Assembly (NCBI GenBank): GCA_027451915.1
Contig: DAIDHU010000247.1
Span: 1 to 9,753, forward strand
Origin: Thiomonas sp.
GTDB taxonomy: Bacteria; Pseudomonadota; Gammaproteobacteria; Burkholderiales; Burkholderiaceae_C
Direction: 5' to 3'
DNA: 9,753 nt
The stretch's first letter is position 1. Every line of letters begins with the position of its first letter. The translations under genes and the position numbers were made by a program. A model generated the notes under the pieces. It worked only from the letters and a program-made list of their open reading frames with translations. It searched no databases and was not told where the DNA came from. Shown here piece after piece: positions 5,161-9,753 of the stretch.

Positions 5161-7713
5161 CTACACGCCCAGCGAGCGGTCGGCCGCGCGCGCGTGGGCG
5201 AAGTAGCGGCGGCTGATCTCGTCGGCGAGCCGGTAGCCGGAGTCGACGGCCAGCGCCAGCGAGCGCTCGAGCCAGGCATGGCGCTGATCCACGCCGCATG
5301 CGCACAGCTCGGGCAGTTTCCAGGCCTCGGGGTCGGGCGCCAGCGCGAGCAGCTCGCCGATGTCGTCGCGCCGCCCGGGCAGCCGGGCCAGGCGTGCGCG
5401 CAGGGTCTGCGTCACCCAGCCCAGGCTGCGCGGATTCTCGCGGTCGAGCATCAGCAGGTCGAGCAGCGGAGGGATCTCCAGGCGCTTCTGGTACAGCGCT
5501 CGATAGGTGATGGTGCTGTCGAACAGTTCGAGCAACTGGTTGAATGCGTCCTCGGCGTAGACGGCGCCGGTCTCGAAGGCGGTGCGCAGCGACTGCCCCA
5601 GCAGGCCCAGGCGCTCGATGTGACGCCCGATGCTCAACAGGCGCCATCCGTCGTCGCGGGTCATGCGGTCGGTCTGCGCGCCGGTGATCGCGCCCAGCAG
5701 CTGGCCGAGCTGCTCGAGCCCGCGAAGCGCATCGGCGGCCGAGGCCGCGACGCGCGCGTCGCGAGGGGGCGTCAGGCGCAGCGCGGTGGCCGCGGCGATC
5801 CAATGGCGGTGGTCGCCGCCCAGGCGCTCGCGCACCTGCGCGGCGGCTCGCCCCATGGCCTGCAGGTTGTAGGGCAGGCCGAAGGAGGCTTCGTCCTCCC
5901 CCAGGCCGGCGACGATCGCACGTCCGAATCCCGCCGCATCACGTGCCAGCGGCGCGACGGTCTCGTCGACCAGGCCGCTGGCGCGGCACCAGCGGTCGAG
6001 CATGTCGCCACGTCCGCCCTCGAGGTCGTCGTCGTCGATGATCGCGCGCAAGGCCAGGCGCGCGAGCTGCGCGGCATGCTCGGCGCGCTCGCAGTATCGC
6101 CCGACCCAGAACAGATTCTCGGCGGCGCGGCTGGTGACCACGCGGTGACGCTCGGCAAGGTCCTGCGGACGGATCGGCGCCGGCAGCAGCGTGGAGCGGT
6201 CGACCACGTCGCCCGTGATCACCCAGGCGTCCTGGCTGCCGCCTCCGGCCTGCATCGACACGGTATTGCCGCCTGGCGAGGCGGTTCGCACCAGCCCGCC
6301 CGGCAACACGCGCCAGGCGCCGGCGCCGTCGGACAGCGCGTACACCCGCAGCATGGCCGCGCGCGCATGCATGCGCCCGTCGTGCCACACCGGCACCTGG
6401 GGCAGGGGCAGATACTGCTGCAAGGTGGTCTGCTCCGGCTTGCGAGCCACGCGCGCGCGCCAGGCGTCGAGCTCGGCCGCCCCGAGTCCGGCCATCACGG
6501 TGGCTTCGAAATCGCACTGCGCGTGGACCGGCTTGACCACCCATTGGCCCAGGCGTTGCAGCGGCGCCTCGCACACCCCCTGCTCTCCGCACCACCAGGT
6601 CGGCAGCGAGGCCAGTTGCAGAGGCTGGCCGAGCAGCGCCTCGCACAGCTTGGGCAGGAAGCCCTGCAGCGCCGGAGACTCGAGAAAACCGGCGCCCAGC
6701 GCGTTGGCCAGAAGCACGTTGCCGGCGCGCACCGCCTGCAGCAGGCCGGGCACGCCGAGCATCGAGTCGGGGCGCAGCTCCAGCGGATCGCAGAAGCTGT
6801 CGTCGAGCCGGCGCAGCACGGCATGCACCGGCTCCAGGCCGCGCACGGTCTTCAGGAACAGCCGGTCCTCGCGCACGGTCAGGTCGTTTCCCTCGGCCAG
6901 CGCGATACCCAGGTAGCGTGCCAGGTAGACCTGCTCGAAATAGGTCTCGCTGTAGGGGCCGGGCGTGAGCAGCACGACCCGCGCATCGCCCCCGCCCGGC
7001 GCCAGGCGCTGCACGGTGTCCATCAGCAGCCGGTAGCCGGCGGCCAGGCGCTGCACCCGCAGCGCGGCGAAGGCCTCCGGGAACAGGCGCGAGATGAGCA
7101 GGCGGTTCTGCAGCAGATATCCGAGCCCGGACGGGGCCTGCACCCGCTGGTTGACCACGCGCCACTGACCATCGGGGCCGCGTGCCAGGTCGAAGGCGGC
7201 GATGTGCAGCCACACCGAGCCCGCGGGGCGGTGCCCATGCACGGCACGCAGGTAGCCGGGATGGCCCTGCACCAGGGCCGCGGGCAGCAGGCCCTCGCGC
7301 AGCACGCGCTGCTCGCCGTGGTACACATCCTCGAGCATGGCGTTGAGCAGCGCGGCCCGCTGGGCGACGCCGGTGGCGATGCGCGCCCAGGATGGCGCGT
7401 CGACGATCAACGGGAACAGGTCGAGCGACCAGCTGCGGCTCGCCTGGTCGGCGTCGGCGTGCACGTTGTAGGTGACCCCGTCGTCCAGGATCTGCTGCCG
7501 CAGGCTGCGCTGGCGCCGATCCAGGCCGTCGAAGCCCTCGCTGCCCAGGAGCTCGAAAAAGCGCTCCCAGCATGGTGCCAGGTCGCCGCCGCGCTGGCCG
7601 TCGGACACGCGCCCGCGCAGCTCGTCCCAGTGCCCGGCGCGCGTCGCCGCGGCGAGCTCGCGCGCCAGCGCACTGGGCGCATCACTCGCCAACGATGAGA
7701 ACAGACCGGCCAT
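5161..7713 (-). CDS. Fusion of circularly permuted ATP-grasp (DUF404/DUF407 type) and alpha-E (DUF403) domains
   Basis: An 850-residue two-domain protein. Residues about 60-510 match the circularly permuted ATP-grasp family: DDGVTYNVHAD (78-87), WLHIAAFDLARGPDG (168-182), VQAPSGLGYLLQNR (191-204), SETYFEQVYLARYLG (255-269), RRLDDSFCDPLELR (301-314) and WVVKPVH with Lys394. From Ser528 the motif SRAAENLFWVGRYCERAEHA opens a helical alpha-E domain running to the C-terminus. These domains are often encoded by adjacent genes and here form one chain, a known variant. The family is predicted to use ATP to form an amide or peptide bond, with alpha-E as an associated helical partner; to my knowledge the substrate is not established. 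The gene lies 22 bases after the DUF2126 stop and 18 bases before the transglutaminase. ATG 7713 lacks a good Shine-Dalgarno, so translational coupling to the upstream gene is plausible. Gln189 stands where I recall an acidic residue in relatives. Confidence 0.93.
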   Translation of the reverse strand: MAGLFSSLASDAPSALARELAAATRAGHWDELRGRVSDGQRGGDLAPCWERFFELLGSEGFDGLDRRQRSLRQQILDDGVTYNVHADADQASRSWSLDLFPLIVDAPSWARIATGVAQRAALLNAMLEDVYHGEQRVLREGLLPAALVQGHPGYLRAVHGHRPAGSVWLHIAAFDLARGPDGQWRVVNQRVQAPSGLGYLLQNRLLISRLFPEAFAALRVQRLAAGYRLLMDTVQRLAPGGGDARVVLLTPGPYSETYFEQVYLARYLGIALAEGNDLTVREDRLFLKTVRGLEPVHAVLRRLDDSFCDPLELRPDSMLGVPGLLQAVRAGNVLLANALGAGFLESPALQGFLPKLCEALLGQPLQLASLPTWWCGEQGVCEAPLQRLGQWVVKPVHAQCDFEATVMAGLGAAELDAWRARVARKPEQTTLQQYLPLPQVPVWHDGRMHARAAMLRVYALSDGAGAWRVLPGGLVRTASPGGNTVSMQAGGGSQDAWVITGDVVDRSTLLPAPIRPQDLAERHRVVTSRAAENLFWVGRYCERAEHAAQLARLALRAIIDDDDLEGGRGDMLDRWCRASGLVDETVAPLARDAAGFGRAIVAGLGEDEASFGLPYNLQAMGRAAAQVRERLGGDHRHWIAAATALRLTPPRDARVAASAADALRGLEQLGQLLGAITGAQTDRMTRDDGWRLLSIGRHIERLGLLGQSLRTAFETGAVYAEDAFNQLLELFDSTITYRALYQKRLEIPPLLDLLMLDRENPRSLGWVTQTLRARLARLPGRRDDIGELLALAPDPEAWKLPELCACGVDQRHAWLERSLALAVDSGYRLADEISRRYFAHARAADRSLGV

Positions 7714-7735
7714 TGCGCGATTGTGGCATGCCGGG

Positions 7736-9753
7736 TCAGGGCCGGCGCAGGTCGAGGGTCATCGGGAACTCGAGACTGGCCCGCGCCGGCGCCACGCGCA
7801 TGCGCCCGGGCGTGTGTCCGATGCGGAAAAACCGCGCCAGGCGCCGGCTCTCGGCTTCATAGGCATTGACCGGCAGGGTCTCGTAATTGCGCCCGCCGGG
7901 GTGGGCCACGTGGTACTGGCAGCCGCCCAGCGAACGCTCCATCCAGTTGTCGACCAGGTCCACGGTCAGCGGCGCGTGCACGCCAATGCTCGGGTGCAGC
8001 GCCGAGGGCGGATGCCAGGCCCGATATCGCACGCCGCAGACATACTCGCCGGCGCGTCCGGTCGGATGCAGGGGCAGCGCCCGGCCATTGACCGTGACCA
8101 CGTGGCGGCTGTCGACCAGTCCGGAGACTTTCACCTCGATGCGCTCGAGGGAGGAGTCGACGTAGCGCACCGTGCTGCCCTGCGCGCCCTCCTCGCCCAT
8201 GACGTGCCAGGGCTCCAGCGCCATGCGCAACTCGAGCCTCACGCCCGCGACCGAGAACTCGCCCAGGGCCGGGAAGCGGAACTCGAAATGCGGCGCGAAC
8301 CACTGCGCATCGAAGCCGAAGCCGGCATCGCGCAGTTCGCTCAGCACGTCGTCGAAGTCCATGGCCACGAAGCCGGGCAGCAGGAAGCGGTCGTGCAGCG
8401 CGGTGCCCCAGCGCTGCAGCTCGGCCTCGTAGGGCCGCGCCCAGAATCGCGCCACGAGCGCGCGCAACAGCAGTTGCTGCACCACGCTCATGCGCGCATG
8501 CGGGGGCATCTCGAAGGCGCGCATCTCGAGCAGCCCCAGGCGCCCGGTGGCGCTGTCGGGGCTGTACAGCTTGTCGATGCAGAACTCGGCGCGGTGGGTA
8601 TTGCCCGTGACGTCGATCAGGATGTTGCGAAGCGTGCGGTCGACCAGCCACGCGGGCGCGGCTTCACCGAGGCTTTCGCGCGCGCCACGCAACTCGCCCA
8701 GCGCGATCTCGAGCTCGCGCACCTGATCGTCGCGCGCCTCGTCGATGCGCGGAGCCTGGCTGCTCGGGCCGATGAACAGTCCGCTGAACAGATAGCTCAG
8801 CGACGGATGGTTATGCCAGTAGGCGAGCAGGCTGGCCAGCAGGTCGGGGCGGCGCAGGAAGGGGCTGTCCTGCGGCGTGGCACCACCCAGCACCACATGG
8901 TTGCCACCGCCGGTTCCGGTGTGGCGCCCGTCCAGCATGAACTTCTCGGCCCCCAGCCGGGTCTCGAAGGCCGCCTGGTACAGGAACTCGGTATGGTCCA
9001 CCAGCTGCTTCCAGTCGTGGGCCGGATGGATGTTGACCTCGATCACCCCGGGGTCCGGGGTGACCTGGAGCATTTCCAGGCGGGGGTCGCGCGGCGGCGC
9101 ATAGCCCTCGAGCACCAGCTTGACGCGCAGGCGCGCGGCCGTGGCTTCCACCGCGGCGAGCAGATCGAGGTAATCGTCGGCCCCGGCCAGCGGCGGCATG
9201 AACACGTACAGGATCCCCCCGCGGGCCTCCACGCACAGCGCGGTGCGCAGGGTCGCCGCCGCCGACTGCCCGGGCGCCGGCGGGCTGGCCGGGGAAGCGG
9301 CGCCCCGCCGCGGTGCGTTCGCGGCCTCGGGCGGCACCGCCATGGTGCTCCCCTCCCCGCTTCGGTGCGCCGATGCGTATTGCGTGCGCAGTTGCGCGGC
9401 CTCGGCCAGCGCGGCTCGCGGCGCGAAGGGGTCGGGCGCGAGGTCGGGCTGCCGATCGCCCGGCGTTGCCCACGGCAGGCTGTCGAGCGGCAGGCGCCAG
9501 CCCATCGCCGAGTCGCCCGGAATCAGGTACATGCGCGCGTCGCGGAACCACCAGGGTCCCGACACCCAGCCCGGCCCGCGCAGTCCCGGACCGCCCGGCT
9601 CGCGCCGCAGCGGCAGCGCGTACCCCACCACGCTGCGCAGGCCGCGCTCGAACACGCGCCGCAGGCGCGCGCGCTCGAGCTCGTCGTCGAGCCTGGATTC
9701 GAAGGGGTCCACGTTGACCGGCAAGCGGCGCTCGCGCCAGAGGTAGTACCAGG
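7736..9753 (-). CDS. C-terminal part of a DUF2126 (COG4196-type) transglutaminase/ligase-like protein (5' end outside window)
   Basis: The last 671 residues of a protein usually about 1,100 long; relatives carry an N-terminal transglutaminase-like domain, which would lie beyond the right edge. The frame is open through base 9753. The segment WYYLWRERRLPVNVDPFES spans the edge and is typical of the middle of this family, so the TTG at 9724 is an internal codon, not the start. Diagnostic stretches include RTALCVEARGGILYVFMPPL, VIEVNIHPAHDWKQL (9000-9046), HTGTGGGNHVVLGG (8881-8926) and LLEMRAFEMPPH (8498-8532). The Glu/Asn, Gly-Asn-His and Glu-Met-Arg motifs resemble a glutamine-synthetase-type carboxylate-amine ligase core; this is pattern-based, and I recall but cannot verify that published analysis assigns DUF2126 there. 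An alanine/proline-rich linker of about 45 residues interrupts the region near 9250-9390. It is the first gene of the cluster visible here and has no signal peptide in the visible part. Confidence 0.92.
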   Translation of the reverse strand, partial: WYYLWRERRLPVNVDPFESRLDDELERARLRRVFERGLRSVVGYALPLRREPGGPGLRGPGWVSGPWWFRDARMYLIPGDSAMGWRLPLDSLPWATPGDRQPDLAPDPFAPRAALAEAAQLRTQYASAHRSGEGSTMAVPPEAANAPRRGAASPASPPAPGQSAAATLRTALCVEARGGILYVFMPPLAGADDYLDLLAAVEATAARLRVKLVLEGYAPPRDPRLEMLQVTPDPGVIEVNIHPAHDWKQLVDHTEFLYQAAFETRLGAEKFMLDGRHTGTGGGNHVVLGGATPQDSPFLRRPDLLASLLAYWHNHPSLSYLFSGLFIGPSSQAPRIDEARDDQVRELEIALGELRGARESLGEAAPAWLVDRTLRNILIDVTGNTHRAEFCIDKLYSPDSATGRLGLLEMRAFEMPPHARMSVVQQLLLRALVARFWARPYEAELQRWGTALHDRFLLPGFVAMDFDDVLSELRDAGFGFDAQWFAPHFEFRFPALGEFSVAGVRLELRMALEPWHVMGEEGAQGSTVRYVDSSLERIEVKVSGLVDSRHVVTVNGRALPLHPTGRAGEYVCGVRYRAWHPPSALHPSIGVHAPLTVDLVDNWMERSLGGCQYHVAHPGGRNYETLPVNAYEAESRRLARFFRIGHTPGRMRVAPARASLEFPMTLDLRRP

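Noticed and set aside
3658..7698. Plus-strand open frame of about 1,346 codons crossing two minus-strand genes and the intergenic gap
   Set aside because: No domain-like sequence is seen, and it spans the boundaries of three well-supported opposite-strand features. It is a composition artefact, as in the previous case.
9722..9724. TTG as the start of the DUF2126 gene
   Set aside because: The frame stays open to the window edge and the preceding codons (WYYLWRERR) belong to the conserved family sequence, so this is an internal Leu codon.

Overview
This 9.75 kb window is high-GC DNA (roughly two-thirds G+C by eye) with strong third-position GC bias. Protein features resemble those of Betaproteobacteria, probably Burkholderiales or a relative; I cannot place it more narrowly. 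All supported genes lie on the minus strand, so transcription runs from high to low coordinates. I see no RNA genes, mobile elements, CRISPR arrays or convincing terminators.

Right-hand part (9753 down to 4228) is a tight three-gene cluster. It begins with the C-terminal ~671 residues of a large DUF2126 (COG4196-type) protein whose N-terminal part lies beyond the right edge. After 22 bases comes an 850-residue fusion of a circularly permuted ATP-grasp enzyme (DUF404/DUF407 group) and an alpha-E domain (DUF403). After a further 18 bases comes a 304-residue bacterial transglutaminase-like protein with an intact Cys-His-Asp triad. This set is a recurrent conserved neighbourhood that comparative genomics has predicted to make and break amide or peptide bonds. 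To my knowledge its substrate and product have not been established, so it is the best candidate here for an incompletely described system. The DUF2126 region has motifs that look like a glutamine-synthetase-type ligase. If so, the cluster encodes two different ATP-dependent ligase folds plus one or two thiol peptidase or transferase folds.

Middle (4227 to 4026) is a 202-base intergenic region. It contains an AT-rich stretch, an exact GTGA-N6-TCAC palindrome (CRP-type core) and a strong Shine-Dalgarno sequence that does not line up with the start of the next long gene. Two very short upstream reading frames lie between that Shine-Dalgarno and the start.

Left-hand part (4025 to beyond base 1) is one very large cyclic-di-GMP enzyme, at least 1341 residues and cut by the left edge. 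Its order is GAF, GAF, PAS, GGDEF, globin-like helical sensor, GAF, EAL and a C-terminal extension. Both catalytic domains keep their key residues, and the GGDEF domain keeps the RxxD inhibitory site. The globin-like domain appears to have Gln where the haem-ligating His would sit. Whether this signalling protein is functionally tied to the amidoligase-type cluster is unknown; the shared strand and proximity only suggest it.
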